From assembly GCA_031761405.1 (NCBI GenBank), contig JASEVX010000005.1, positions 37,680,696 through 37,744,695 of the forward strand: a DNA stretch of 64,000 nucleotides, read 5' to 3'. A program made the position numbers and the translations under genes. Positions 22,357-32,940 of this stretch are shown piece after piece. The notes beneath the pieces are model-generated. The model saw only the letters and a program-made list of their open reading frames with translations, did not search any database and had not been told where the DNA came from. Position 1 is the stretch's first letter; each line of letters opens with the position of its first letter. Origin of the DNA: Serripes groenlandicus. Taxonomy: Eukaryota > Mollusca > Bivalvia > Cardiida > Cardiidae.

Positions 22357-22455
22357 AAGTTACATAACAAAGGCGTAATCATGCCACAGCTTCTTAACAT
22401 AAAAAGTATATGTGTACGCAACAGATGACGAGTCCTGGTGGCAGAGACTCGCACT
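22357..22455. repeat. dispersed duplication, copy 1
   Basis: It shares AAGTTACATAACAAAGG, GCCACAGCTTCTTAACATAA and ACGCAACAGATGACGAG with 30151-30275 in the same orientation at about 95% identity by eye. Copy 2 carries an extra 27 bases after ACAAAGG. Confidence 0.8.
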
Positions 22456-23284
22456 GTTAGTGTAAAAACATAGAAACACAGTCAACCCTGATGGAGGTAA
22501 TTCCCAGCATTCCAGTCATTATCGAAGCTTTGAGTTGTAGAACATTACTGTTCTGTAGTGGAACTATAGAAGAAAAGTAGTGCGCTGAAACGAGACTAAA
22601 TATTGGCTTGAATGACACATACAATGATAAAAGCGGTGGGAAGGGTGTGTGGTTTTTTTAATGATGACACGTGATGTAAAGGATATATGCAGATGCAAGG
22701 TCACTCGCTTGCGTTTATTAGGAAAAGGAAGTTTATACAATGAACCTAACAAATAACAATTGTACCAATTGAGAGCAATTAGCAATCAAAGCACTGAAAG
22801 TGCTGTGGGACGGTACCCATTGTATGAGGGGGGGAAATATAGTCAACTGTTCCATTTTTTGGAAAGTTACAACACAATTCACATAATTTCAAAAAATGTA
22901 AACAAAAAAGCAGAAATGCATACAGTTCAAATATTTATTTAAGACAGGGTTAACCTTATTTCCAGAGATCTATAATTAAACTCTTGAACTGTAGATGGTA
23001 GATACAGATAGATAAACAAACACATTTGTGATAGGTAATTTATCACATGGATAAACTCAGCAGATGATTTGAAAATGTTTAACTAAAGATATTGGTAAAT
23101 CTGTATTGATGAAACTAAAAGTATTGACGTGTGAGGAAAACATTGAGAAAACTGTCGAAACTTCTCATACCATCCATCTGTTGAAGATTAGACAACATGT
23201 GTCTGTAGTGTAGAAAGGGTAAAATAGTACCAGTAGCAAAGCTATTTATTATCTATAGTATCTACAGAATCAACTTAATTTTAA
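22456..23284. other. unannotated AT-rich interval
   Basis: Only a decayed MITE end near 23140-23222 (ATCTGTTGAAGATTAGAC ... GAAAGGGTAAA). No exon seen. Confidence 0.45.
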
Positions 23285-24296
23285 CACTCTTAGTAAAGAG
23301 TCACCCAAGGAACATTTGAGAGAAATGTGGTGACTAGAGTGTTTACAAGATATTTCTCAATATTGGCCTAGTGACCTAGTTTTTAACCAGACCATATTCG
23401 AACTTAGCCTAGATAGCATCAAGATAAACATTCTGGTAAAGTTTCATCATGCTAGAGTTTAAAAACATGGCTTCCAGAGCATTAACAAGATTTTTCTTAA
23501 ATTTGATCACGGGACCTAATTTTTGACTCAACATGAATTGGCCTGTATATCGTCAAGAAAAACTGTCTGACAAAGTTTCAAGCCGCTAAAGTCAAAATTG
23601 TGGTCTCTTAAGTGTTAAATCAAGATTGTCCTACAATTTAGCATAGTGACCTAATTTTTTAACAAACATTACCCATATTCAAACTAAATATAATAAAAAC
23701 AATCATTCTGACAAAGTTTCAGCATGCTCAAGCTAAACGTGCAGCTTCCAGAGTCTTAACAAGATTTTCCTCCAACTTGGCTTAGTGCCCTAATGTTTTA
23801 TCCAAAATAACCAATATTTGAAATTGGCCTATCATCAAGACAAACTTTCTGACAAGGTTTAAAACTGCTCAATACAAAAATGCAGTGTCTATAGTGTTAA
23901 CAAGATTGTTCTACAGTGTTTGGCTAAGTGACCTAGTTATTTACTGGATCCGACACATATTCGAACTTAGGCTAGATATCATACAAGCAAATACTCTGAG
24001 GAAGTTTTAACATGCTCAAGTAAAACATGCGGCTTCCAGAGTGTTAACCCTTTCCCTCATGTACACGCTTTCTGACGCCTCTGCAGCAGACGGCTTTTTG
24101 AAAACATAGTGACAAAAGAACAAATTGCTCAAAACGAGCAATTTCTCCTTTTGCCACAATGTTTTCCACTTTTAGTCATAGGTTATCAATTCAATTAAAG
24201 AGATTTTCTATATGTTGACAAAATATTTTTAAAGTCATCTGCTGCAGAATTGTCGTATGAGGGAAAGGGTTAACTAGATTTTCCTTTAATTTAAGC
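23285..24296 (+). repeat. 140-bp tandem-core repeat (GTGTTAACAAGATTTTCCTT type), five to six monomers
   Basis: Monomers carry, in order, AGTGTTAACAAGAT, TTCAATTTGGCCTAGTGACC, TAGTTTTTGACC, CCATATTCGAACTT, GATATCATCAAGACAAACAT and TCTGACAAAGTTTCA.CATGC. The spacing is about 140-145 bp. The array is interrupted at 24048-24269 by a TTAA-flanked MITE. Opposite-strand arrays are at 31990-32940. Confidence 0.85.
24044..24273. mobile_element. CCCTTTCCC MITE with intact TTAA target duplication
   Basis: TTAA at 24044-24047 and 24270-24273 flanks an element that starts CCCTTTCCCTCATGTAC and ends GTATGAGGGAAAGGG. It has a subterminal CTCTGCAGCAGACGGC / GTCATCTGCTGCAGAA pair and a central hairpin (AAATTGCTCAAAACGAGCAATTT). 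The host repeat AGTGTTAACAAGATTTTCCT is split at its TTAA, so the empty site is known. The C-rich end and TTAA preference indicate a piggyBac-superfamily non-autonomous element. Confidence 0.9.
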
Positions 24297-24420
24297 AGTC
24301 CTGTGAGCAAACCAACAATGTGGACTCTGCTTAAAGTATTGATCCAGATCAGCCTAAGAATGCCACACAGGCTTAAAAGGATAGACACATTTTACCTGTG
24401 GATTTTCTGTCAAATTGACC
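24297..24420 (+). mobile_element. GAGCCGTCC foldback MITE, left half
   Basis: AGCAGTCCTGTGAGCAAACC, ACTCTGCTTAAAGTATTGAT and GATCAGCCTAAGAATGCC are present. It is truncated after CTGTGGATTTTCTGTCA. Confidence 0.75.
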
Positions 24421-24589
24421 TGTAACTTAACCAACAATGTCCAATTCTTTTATACAACCAAAATACATCAAAATTTATACTTTTTACCCCCAATAATAGG
24501 CTACACTCAGCATATTTAGTATACAATGAGAAGAAGGGTATTAGATGAGGAAGTTTTCCAAGTCTCAAAGTATTAGGCAATAAAATAGT

Positions 24590-24830
24590 TTGATTGATTA
24601 ATTGGGGTTTAACACCATTTTCATCAATCTTTCAGTCATATCACGGCAGCAAGTTCAACTACTCATATGTTTCTTGGCTTTCTCATACCAGTACTTCACA
24701 CAACATTCTTTCCAAGCAACTGGCTGCTTTTCCACATAGTCTGAAAGCCCATTGGTGGTAGTCACGTCAAGCTGGGGTTCCAACTCACAACCCCTTGATT
24801 AACAGCCTGTATCTCTACTGACTGAGCTAA
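24590..24830 (-). mobile_element. tRNA-headed SINE with GATT tail
   Basis: Plus-strand GATTGATTAATTGGGGTTTAA is the tail. AAGCAACTGGCTGCTTTTCC and AGCCCATTGGTGG form the body, and GGGGTTCCAACTCACAACCC the degraded B box. It is a sister of 5395-5680. Confidence 0.8.
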
Positions 24831-25289
24831 AGTAATAAAATAGGAAACATGCTGTACCAAAGTGAGCTTGCAAAGATATTTTAAAAGTTGTCTGCTGTAG
24901 ATTGGTTTAGATTTGGGTAATTAAATTATTTTTTTTAAAAGAGCCTGTGATATTGTTTCCGTTCAAATATTTCTTCCAATCCTTGAAGTTTGCAAAAAAA
25001 AAATCAACAGGTCAAAATGTACAGTTTTAAAATATTCAATCTTTTCCCATTACTATGTTCAACAGTTGAAAAATTGGGGACATATTTTGTCAATGAAAAT
25101 TCTGTTGCATGATGAGTACATATCAACTTGAATATACATAGAAAAATATAGCAAACTGACCTTTGAATGTATATAGGCTGCAGACAATAATGATGCAACA
25201 GAAAATCTTTAAACTTTATGTCAGAAGTTAAATATCATAATGTGCTTTTTCCTTTTGTGATCAATAAATTCATTGTGAAATTAATTCTT

Positions 25290-25998
25290 CTTATGTACAT
25301 GTACCAGAACTCTCTGGAAGTCAAAATAGCCCCACCCTCTGACGGCCATGTTTTTCGACTAATCAACATGGCTTGAAGGAATCTGATAGAGGGTCTCCCA
25401 AGGAACATTTCTAAAAAAAAAAATGAAAATTTGCCAAACACTTTTTGAGGTAAAGATATTTTAAGTTTTCATTATAGCCATATAAGGCAAAATAGCCCTG
25501 CCAACCGGGCGACTATGTTTATCGTCCAATCAACTTGGCTTGAAGGAATCTGATAGAGGGTCACCCAAGGAACACTTCTACAAAATTATTTGAAAATCGG
25601 CCGGACACTTTCGGAGGAGAAGATTTTTTAAGTTTTCACTATAGCCATATAAGGCAAAATAGCCCCGTCCCCCTGGCGACCATGTTTTTCGACCAATCAA
25701 CTTGGTTTGAAGGAATCTGATAGAGGGTCACCAAAGAAACATTTTTACAAAATTATTTGAAAATCGACCTGACACTTTCTTCAGAGAAGATTTTTTTATT
25801 TTTTCCCATGGAAATCAGATTTGCATGGATCCAAATAAAATTGAAGGAATTTAGGTGAGGACATTGAAAGGCTGCTTCCTAGGAAGTTTCATTCCAATTA
25901 GCCAAGTAGTTAGGGAGAAGAAGTGGTTTGAAGCAAAAAGTTAACGCATGCACGACGGACAATTCGCCATGACATAAGCTCGAGTGGAGCTAATTATA
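25290..25998 (+). repeat. 168-bp tandem-core repeat (GGCGGCCATGTTTTTC type), three monomers plus 3' end
   Basis: Monomers contain GGC[GA]GACCATGTTTTTCGAC-like text, AATCAACTTGGCTTGAAGGA, ATCTGATAGAGGGTCACC, AGGAACATTTCTACAAAATT, ATTTGAAAATCGGCC and GCCATATAAGGCAAAATAGC. The array ends in CGCCATGACATAAGCTCGAG then TGGAGCTAAT. Small in-frame stretches are not conserved coding. Confidence 0.85.
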
Positions 25999-26010
25999 AT
26001 ATTTCAATCA

Positions 26011-26145
26011 CCCTTTCCCTCAAATAGACACTTTCTGACGCCTCTGCAGCAGACGGCTTTTTGAAAACATGGAAGCAGAGGAAGAAATTGCTCCATACAA
26101 GCAATTTCTCCTTTTGTCACAATGCTTTTTACTCATGCCTCTTAC
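26011..26145. mobile_element. CCCTTTCCC MITE, left half
   Basis: CCCTTTCCCTCAAATAGACA, then GACGCCTCTGCAGCAGACGG and the hairpin core. It is lost after CACAATGCTTTTTACTCATG. Confidence 0.75.
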
Positions 26146-26466
26146 TGTTGACAAATGCTAGTTAACTTACAGTTTTACTTTTAAATTTTACATCTTTGGT
26201 CATTTAACAAAACACAATATGTAGTTCAAAATGATCTACTTAATGTTAGTTATCATGTAGAAGTGTCATCTCTGTATTATAGCTCAAAATTATTTACTTG
26301 AATGTCTTGTTCATAGTAATTAGTTAATTACACAGTTATCTTCCTGTATTATAGTAAACAAAAACAGATCACATTGTGCATCCTTGATTCATATTTGTGT
26401 CGTTTACCTCTGGCCTAGATATTTGTTCTTCCATTCCGTTATTATTTTCCGAGTTACCTTTACAGA

Positions 26467-26724
26467 ATAAACACTTTCATCCAGAATACTTGTCACAACG
26501 ACTCGCTGCCGTTACCAGCTTTGAAGAATGTCATTAACGTCGTTTTGTTTTCGTTGTCTACCCGTCTTGTTGCGTCCACGACTTGCCATTTGTCTTTTAC
26601 TTCTCTGATTCAACTAAAAACCAAACCGGAAATAACAGTTGATATACCCCAACTTTTCCAATACATAAAGGTTGGTTGTAAAAATGTCTCATACACTGAC
26701 ATTATGAATCTTCTTCACAAGTAA
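26467..26724 (+). other. possible orphan exon, unrecognised
   Basis: After a fair acceptor (GAGTTACCTTTACAG) the frame stays open for about 85 codons (text such as SLPLPALKNVINVVLFSLST and KPEITVDIPQLFQYIKVG) to TAA at 26722. It could be the last exon of an unidentified + strand gene or a chance frame. I do not recognise a domain. A DIPxxxxYI stretch is reminiscent of MA3-type helices but is too short to claim. Confidence 0.25.
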
Positions 26725-28014
26725 TGTTGCGTATTGTGCATTATATAATCTGTCAACATTTCCATGATCTGAAACGAAACAAAAATACATACAGTTACTG
26801 ATTGCACAATAAAAATAAAATCAAGATGTGTATACATGTCTGCGCAAAACCATTTTTTATCAATATATACGTATGCTATGATTTGAATAATAAAATATTC
26901 CGTTTATAATAGATACTTTACAATTATTGATCTGCATTAAGTTATTTGGGGTTATAATGCATCTGTATCCAGTGAAGACTCAGAGGAGCCTATGTATCAT
27001 ATTATGCAGTCTCACCAGTCTTAACTGACCATATACATGTAATTTAGACCTAGAAACAGTGTAGCCTCACTACTTTTATGTCAATATAACATTATAAATG
27101 ACGCCAAGGCAGAGTGTCAGTTGATCATGGATTCACTAGACAAATTATAACATAGCGTACACAAACTTGATACAAATATACATATGTTTGTGTGTGTTAA
27201 TTCAGGGTCTTTCAAATCTTACTATTTGAAAGACCCTGGTTAATTGAATAACATTTTTGGCAAAGCATCATGCATATGCTCAATCTAAGTATAGACACAA
27301 TCTGGAAAATTCATTTATAAATATATATTGTATTTCTTCATTCTTTTCAATAATAAAATGTGTATACATAATATCATCATTCAATACAAATAATTGTACA
27401 CACTTAAGTTTGAAAGCAGTTTTCACATCACTTAACCACTTTTGTCTCCTAAGTCCTTAAATGAGCCTAAATAGTGTATACATATAAGAACGATTATACA
27501 CTTGTACAATATATCAGAGACCTAAATAGAAATATATAATGTATACATATGTCTCTGAATATATGTACGAAGTCTCCGAAGTCCTTCATTTTTTATTTTT
27601 TATTTTCCTTCATATGCCACCCTTTTTATAATTAACAGATGTCAGATGATAAAACGGACTAGCGAATGTCTACAGGAATTGGGCTATTTTCAGACATACG
27701 TGTACATGAAATACATGTGAGCTTATTTGTATACCCGGTTTTACGGATTGATGACTTAATGAACATTTTGACCTGCATACATTTCTTTCCTGTCAGTCTT
27801 CCTCAATATAAAACTTCATGTGTCTTTTCTCCACAAAAACAATAACAATCTATCGTCAGCGCAGCTTGTCAGATTTCTACTTTCATTACTTTTTCAAAAT
27901 TCAGATATCTTGATTCACTAACGTTTTCGAAAATGCAGTTATATTGCCTGATAATTGACTCTACCTTTTTGTTGAGGGTTGAAAAAAGCCATTTCGATTT
28001 TTGGTTCCCAGCTT
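26725..28014. other. unannotated AT-rich interval
   Basis: Only the TTAA-flanked hairpin at 27197-27244 stands out. No exon is supported. Confidence 0.5.
27197..27244. repeat. TTAA-flanked perfect hairpin
   Basis: TTAATTCAGGGTCTTTCAAA and its inverted partner TTTGAAAGACCCTGGTTAA surround a loop of about eight bases. TTAA sits at both ends. It may be a minimal transposon derivative or a cruciform. Confidence 0.75.
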
Positions 28015-28029
28015 TAAGCTACCCTGACA

Positions 28030-28560
28030 CTGGTACGACTTCTGTTCACGCAATGCCACGCAATGTGTCGTGTCAATGATTGAAGTCCTCGTGAACGAGT
28101 GTGAGGAGTGTGTGAAGGGTGCGGGGGTGCGTGCCATGTCGCAAAAAATTGGCACGCATCAATTTCTTACAATGTGCGTGCCACTCGCGTGAACCATGCG
28201 TGAACACTGCGGGAACTCGGCGCGAACACTGCCGACGGTGCGTGTCATTGCGTGTCAATGCGTGCCATCGGAATCCACTACACGCCATGCCACGTATTGT
28301 TCACGAACTGTTCACGTTGTAGATGCGCAAGTCTGAGCCGCGTTCACGAATTTGAGCGTGTCGCGGAGTGGTCGTGCGGTCGTTAGTGTGTTGTTACGAG
28401 TTGTTCACGTCATCATGGCACGCCCAGTTCACACATAGTTCGCGCACGTCACGAACTGTTCGCGCATTGCACGAACTGCTCACGAAGTGTTCATGCATAG
28501 TTCACGACCAATGACAGACGCCGGCGCTAACGTCAGTGCGTATACAAGCGGGCCACAACG
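28030..28560. repeat. CpG-rich subterminal motif array of the Harbinger element
   Basis: Dozens of short words such as GTTCACG, CGTGAAC, GAACTGTTCACG, TGCGTGTCA and GCGTGCCA occur on both strands at irregular spacing. A sister array is at 29570-29960. The short frames across it are not genes. A likely role is transposase/Myb-partner binding, by inference from other Harbinger elements. Confidence 0.75.
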
Positions 28561-28741
28561 CAACTCGCCATCGAACAGACAAAATGCCTTCCAAGAAGAA
28601 TGCCATGGGAAGGCGAAGACCATAAAGAAAAGACAAAAAGAGGACAGGCCAGAGAGAGAGAGATACTAGAGAAAGAGAGGGATGTTCCTTCTTCTTCCTC
28701 CTCCTCAAGTGTGGATGTTGTTTCTTGGCATCATGCAACGT

Positions 28742-29500
28742 TCAGTTCTTCCATGTTCCTCCATCTGAGGCACCATCCTCTGCCCCAACATCAACATACA
28801 AGAACTTATACCCAGCATCTGCAACTGCCATAAGTACAATGCTGTTGAAGCCCTTGTAATTATAATAGAAGGAGCCTCCTTTTGGTGGCTTCTTCATAGC
28901 AACGTGCTTGCCGTCCAGTGCCCCCAGACAGTTGTGGTAGTTTCATCTGGTGCTGAACTTTTCAGCAACCTCCTTCCACTCTTCTTCAGTTTTGGGGCAG
29001 CTGAGCACTTCGTCCTTGTAGATCGCAATGATGGCTTCGCAGACCTCTAGTAAGAACTTGCAGATTGTACTTCCTTCAACTCTAAAGCTGTACTGTAGAC
29101 TTGCATAGGAATTTCCAGTGGCTAAGAAGCGGAGGGTGGCAGCCAACTTGAGTCCAATTTCAAACGGTCGTCTAAATGGTGTAGTCTGTTTCTGAAGGTG
29201 AGGGGCTAACTTATCCACCATCTCTTGGAACAAGTCAGGTGTAATTCTCAGGTAATTCCTGTAACCAATGGGGTTTTCCTTGTGGAGTTCTGTCAATAGC
29301 TGGTCATAATGTCCAAAATCATATCTTCTAGTCAACCATTTCCTAACCCACACTGACCTTGCTTTCCTTGTTCTAGTTGGAGTCGTCTCTTCTTATTTCT
29401 CATGCTCTTCCTCTTGCTTCCTTTTGTCCAGCTCTTCAAGAAGTAGCAGTCCTGCAGCTGCCAGATATAGGCACTTTTTTGTTTTGCAATAGCAGTGTCT
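28742..29500 (-). pseudogene. HARBI1-like Harbinger transposase, nonsense-broken
   Basis: The family encodes a DDE nuclease that moves Harbinger elements with a Myb-like partner. N-terminal text: AAAGLLLLEELDKRKQEEE, a TAA stop, then KARSVWVRKWLTRRYDFGHY. The helical DNA-binding part (LRITPDLFQEMVDKLAPHL, RRPFEIGLKLAATLRFLATG) follows. A TGA then replaces the expected Trp just before the first catalytic Asp ([16 protein letters not shown]). The second Asp region ([11 protein letters not shown]) is present, and the frame ends at 28742, so the C-terminal third with the catalytic Glu is gone. At least two internal stops in one frame and the truncation make it inactive. Confidence 0.9.
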
Positions 29501-29569
29501 CTGGTATTCTGCATCATGTATCGTCTGCAGCAGGTCGAGGAATGAAGTTAAATGTGTGAAACTACACGC

Positions 29570-29960
29570 TATATATATAGCGTGCCGCTGAGCGGGACAA
29601 AGCGTGACTAAAACTTGCCCCGACGACTTCACGCATGCGCGAAATCGTCGGGGTAATGCGTTGCGATGCGGAAAGACAGCGGGAACTATGCGTGTCGTGC
29701 GTGACACTGCGGTATAATGCGGTACGGTAGACGTGAACAATGCGCGAACAATACTTAACCTATGCGTAAACAAGTAGTGTCATTGCGTGTCAATGTGTGC
29801 CAATGCGGCCCATTTTTGGCCACGCATTGCGTAGACAGTGCATAAATTATACGTGTACAGTGCGCTAACAGTCCGCTTCACGCTTCGCTGCGTAGCACCA
29901 AAATGACAAGCATTGCCACGACGCATTGCCTGGCATTGCTAGAACAAAAGTCGTGCCAGT
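29570..29960. repeat. CpG-rich subterminal motif array, right side
   Basis: It has the same vocabulary as 28030-28560 (GCGTGTCATTGCGTGTCAATG, AATGCGCGAACAATAC, CATTGCGTAGACAGTGC), with an ATATATATAG run near 29572. Confidence 0.7.
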
Positions 29961-30150
29961 GTCAGGGTGGCTTACTCTGTCATTCTGTTTATAATCAGGG
30001 AGCTAATTGTTGTACGATTTCTCAAAATGCACATGACTATAGACAGTACCCTTAGGGGTACCGTCCAAAAAGGATTATCATGCATTTCAAGGAAAAATTC
30101 TACATTATCCCTGTAAGCGGTTTCAAACTTTAATGTCCGATTATTATTAA

Positions 30151-30275
30151 AGTTACATAACAAAGGTGACACAATATATTCTCTTTTTGTTGGCGTAATC
30201 TGGCCACAGCTTCTTAACATAAAAAGTATATTTGTACGCAACAGATGACGAGCCCTGGTGACAGAGACTCGCACT
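30151..30275. repeat. dispersed duplication, copy 2
   Basis: Matches 22357-22455 (ACAGCTTCTTAACATAAAAA, ACGCAACAGATGACGAG) with an additional 27-base block beginning TGACACAATATATTC. It directly follows the Harbinger insertion. Confidence 0.8.
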
Positions 30276-30437
30276 TAATGGAAAAACATAAACTTTGAGG
30301 AAAGCATAGTAGAAATAACACAGAACTGCCAATAATGACGTTTCAATGTCAAATGTTCCAAGCTTTCTTGTTGCGTTTTAAAGATTAACAGGATCGCAAA
30401 CTCTTTAACATTTATAACAAGCTTCCTTGCTTTAATA

Positions 30438-30657
30438 AACCTTTCCCACATACAAAAGATATGCAACAGACGTCTTTTGAAAACATCTATGGTTTTGAAA
30501 ATCTCTAAAAAAGATAGTAATGTTATTGAATATAGTTATAAACTTGTTGGCAATAGGAGATATTCTTCATTATAAGCAATTTCCCCTTGTCACAACTTTT
30601 TCAAAAGTTGTCAGCTGAAAAGGTGTAAAAGTGCGTCTACAGGTTCGAAAGGGTTAA
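30438..30657. mobile_element. CCCTTTCCC MITE
   Basis: ACCTTTCCCACATACAAAAG to CAGGTTCGAAAGGGTTAA, with GCAACAGACGTCTTTTGAAA, a central hairpin and GTTGTCAGCTGAAAAGG. The left TTAA is mutated to ATAA; the right TTAA is intact. Confidence 0.8.
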
Positions 30658-30673
30658 GTGTTTGATAATTAAA

Positions 30674-30911
30674 TGAAGCCGTTCCAAGAGAAAACCAACA
30701 GTATGGCCTCTGCGTAATGTATCGACCCAGATCAGCCTGCACAGTCCGCGCAGCGTAATTCAGGCCGACACATGCCGTCCCAGGGAAATAGAGGTATAGA
30801 ATAATGATTCCTAAAATAGAAAATCCAAACGAGGCGAAAAGTGTCTGTCCGGATAAGCCTTTCCTGCACCAAAAGGCCATAATGTTGATGCTCTCGTGAA
30901 ACGGCTCATTT
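30674..30911 (-). mobile_element. GAGCCGTCC foldback MITE
   Basis: It has the ends GAAGCCGTTCCAAGAGAAAA and GAAACGGCTCATT. CTCTGCGTAATGTATCGACC leads, so this copy is in the opposite orientation to 13089-13583. Shared inner text: GAGGTATAGAATAATGATTC and GTGTCTGTCCGGATAAGCC. Confidence 0.85.
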
Positions 30912-31483
30912 ATTACAATGTCATCACTATCGAAAGGGTCGGTCATATCTTATTTGTGTGACACCTTCTTTCGGAACACATTTTACTTTCCGAAACCCTA
31001 CATTTACCCAAGACATAAGGCAAACTGGCATTGTGTTCCTTTTTGACCTGGGGTTTTAGCCCATGGTCATAGTAGTAATAACGTTCAGCCTGCCAATTGC
31101 TGTTAAGACCCTACAAAGCATTTTAAGGTGAGACTGCGCGAGAAAAATGGCTCATCATGGGTTCAACAAAACTGCATTTAAAAGGTCAAAATCAGCCAGA
31201 AAAGATCATGATAATGTTGTTGGAACATCAGTGAAAAACTTAAGTACTCCAATATAAGTTTAACAAATGCTTAGAAATGAATGCGCCGAGAGGTTTTGAC
31301 TATTGGCCTCGTGAAGTCCGACTGAAGATCATCAATGGCGAAAAATGCTTAAAGGAATGTGCCTTATATCTGCACATAGAGATATTGATAGTAACCTTTA
31401 TAAAAGTCTTCTGCTGCAGATTAATGTTGTTTTCAAAAGCATATTCATGAATTAAAAATGTAGCCTACATAGTATCACTTAAA
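30912..31483. other. unannotated interval
   Basis: A partial MITE motif (AAAAGTCTTCTGCTGCAGAT) lies at about 31399. Nothing else is recognised. Confidence 0.45.
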
Positions 31484-31995
31484 CCCCAGTCACAATTACC
31501 TTGCGATAGGTTTGCGAGTAGTTTGCGGCGGATTTCTAGGCATTTTCGACCGGAACCCTTCGATACTCCTCGCGTCTATTGAGTTACTTTTAACTCGGAC
31601 TTAAAACCTCATCGCAAACCGATCTCACATTGCTTGATGCATGGCCGGACATCACACATATCGGGCGAGCGCCGGGCCAAATTTGGACTTACCAGACAAT
31701 CCAGCCGCTCAGAGCCCGGCTGGAAATCGGGCAGACATTGACCGAGGACAGGCTGGCGTCTGGTCGACACCCCACAAGATGCCCTAGAAAAGAAGGGAGG
31801 ACCGAATGAGAAGGAGAGGGCAGTACCCACAAGAGAGGGAGAGTGGCAGTAAAGTGAATGAGACCATTTCTCTCCTTTTCAGCCACCAATGCACCAAGAA
31901 CTAAGTTGTAGCGGTAGCGTGCAAAAACCAACCTCTCCCTCAACCGGGCGACCCAATCGCTCCGTGCAGATGCCCGCAAGCGCTGTGGAGATATT
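31484..31995. mobile_element. GC-rich block, probable transposon end, unclassified
   Basis: Composition jumps to GC/CpG-rich. The left edge follows TTAA (CTTAAACCCCAGTCACAATT), and a minus-strand frame (31689-32003, LRASARSDWVARLRERLVFA, then VAEKERNGLIHF) is Arg-rich and unlike its neighbours. The right terminus is missing where it abuts the tandem-core repeat. It may be another Harbinger-type remnant, but I cannot place it. Confidence 0.4.
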
Positions 31996-32940
31996 AACGG
32001 CATTCTCGTAAGAATATTTGTCTTAATGATATCTAAGTCAAGTTCGAATATGGGTCATATTGGGTCAGAAACTATATCACTAGGCCACATTGAAGGGAAA
32101 TCTTTTAAACAATCTGGAGGCGGCATTTTTAATTTGAGCATGTTAAAACAATATCAGAATGTTTGTCTTGATGATATGTGGCCAAGTTCTTATAATGGTC
32201 ATGTCTGTTCAAAGACTAGGTCACTAGACCAAATTGAAAGAAAATCTCGTTAACACTGTTGAAGCCGCATTTTTTGCTTCAGCAGTTTAAAATGAGGTCA
32301 GAATGTTTATCTTAATGATATCTAGGCCAAGTTCGATTATGTTTCGTGCCGGGTCAAAACTAGGTCACTAGGTCAAATTGAAGGAAACAATCTTGTTAAC
32401 ACTCTAGAGGTCGCATTTTTTACTTCAACATCTTTAAATTGTGTCTGAATGATATTTAGGTCAAGTTAGGATAGTGGTCATATTTGGTCAGAAACTAGGT
32501 TACTACGCCAGATTAAAGGTAATCTTGTTAACACTCTGGATGCTGCATTTTTAACATGAGCATGTTGATACTTGACCAGAATGTTTGTCTTGATGACATG
32601 TAGGCCAAGTTTGAATATTGGTCAGGTCTGCTCCAAAACTAGATCACAAAGCCAAATTGAAGGAAAATCTTGTTAACACTGTAAAGGCATTTTTTGCTTT
32701 ACCATCTTCACATTTGGTCAGAATGTTTGTCTTAATGATATCAAGGCAAAGTTCGAATATGGGTCATATTGGGTTAAAAACAAGGTTACTAGGCCAACTG
32801 AAGGACAATCTTGTTAACACTCTGGAGGTTGCATTTTGAATCTTTGTCAGAATAGAATAATTGTCTTGATGTGTTTTCCATTATATATCACATTGCATAA
32901 TTAAGGTGAGCGATCTAGGGCCATCATGGCCCTCTTGTTT
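31990..32940 (-). mobile_element. tandem-core element, 140-bp type, with left terminus
   Basis: Seven monomers repeat at about 140-145 bp (GAATGTTTGTCTTGATGATA at roughly 32157, 32302, 32579, 32720). They end with CATTTTTAACATGAGCATGTT-type text. At 32905-32936 the terminus GATCTAGGGCCATCATGGCC then CTCTTG appears, the reverse of the terminus at 54852. The open frame at 32926-33240 starts in this terminus and is not a gene. Confidence 0.85.

Larger units (their letters stand above)
28018..29971 (-). mobile_element. PIF/Harbinger DNA transposon, dead copy
   Basis: The ends are inverted: left GCTACCCTGACACTGGTACG, right CGTGCCAGTGTCAGGGTGGC; similarity continues inward (ACGACTT[CT]TGTTC, GCAATGCCA). 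The flanks are TAA (28015-28017) and TTA (29972-29974), consistent with a decayed 3-bp TWA duplication typical of Harbinger. The transposase remnant lies on the minus strand in the middle. Both subterminal regions are CpG-rich arrays of GTGAAC, TTCACG and GCGTG(C/T)CA words, unlike the surrounding AT-rich DNA. Confidence 0.9.

Noticed and set aside
29393..29773. 126-codon minus ORF as a separate gene
   Set aside because: Its N-terminal part is the CpG-rich subterminal array; its C-terminal part is the transposase N-terminus, cut by a stop.
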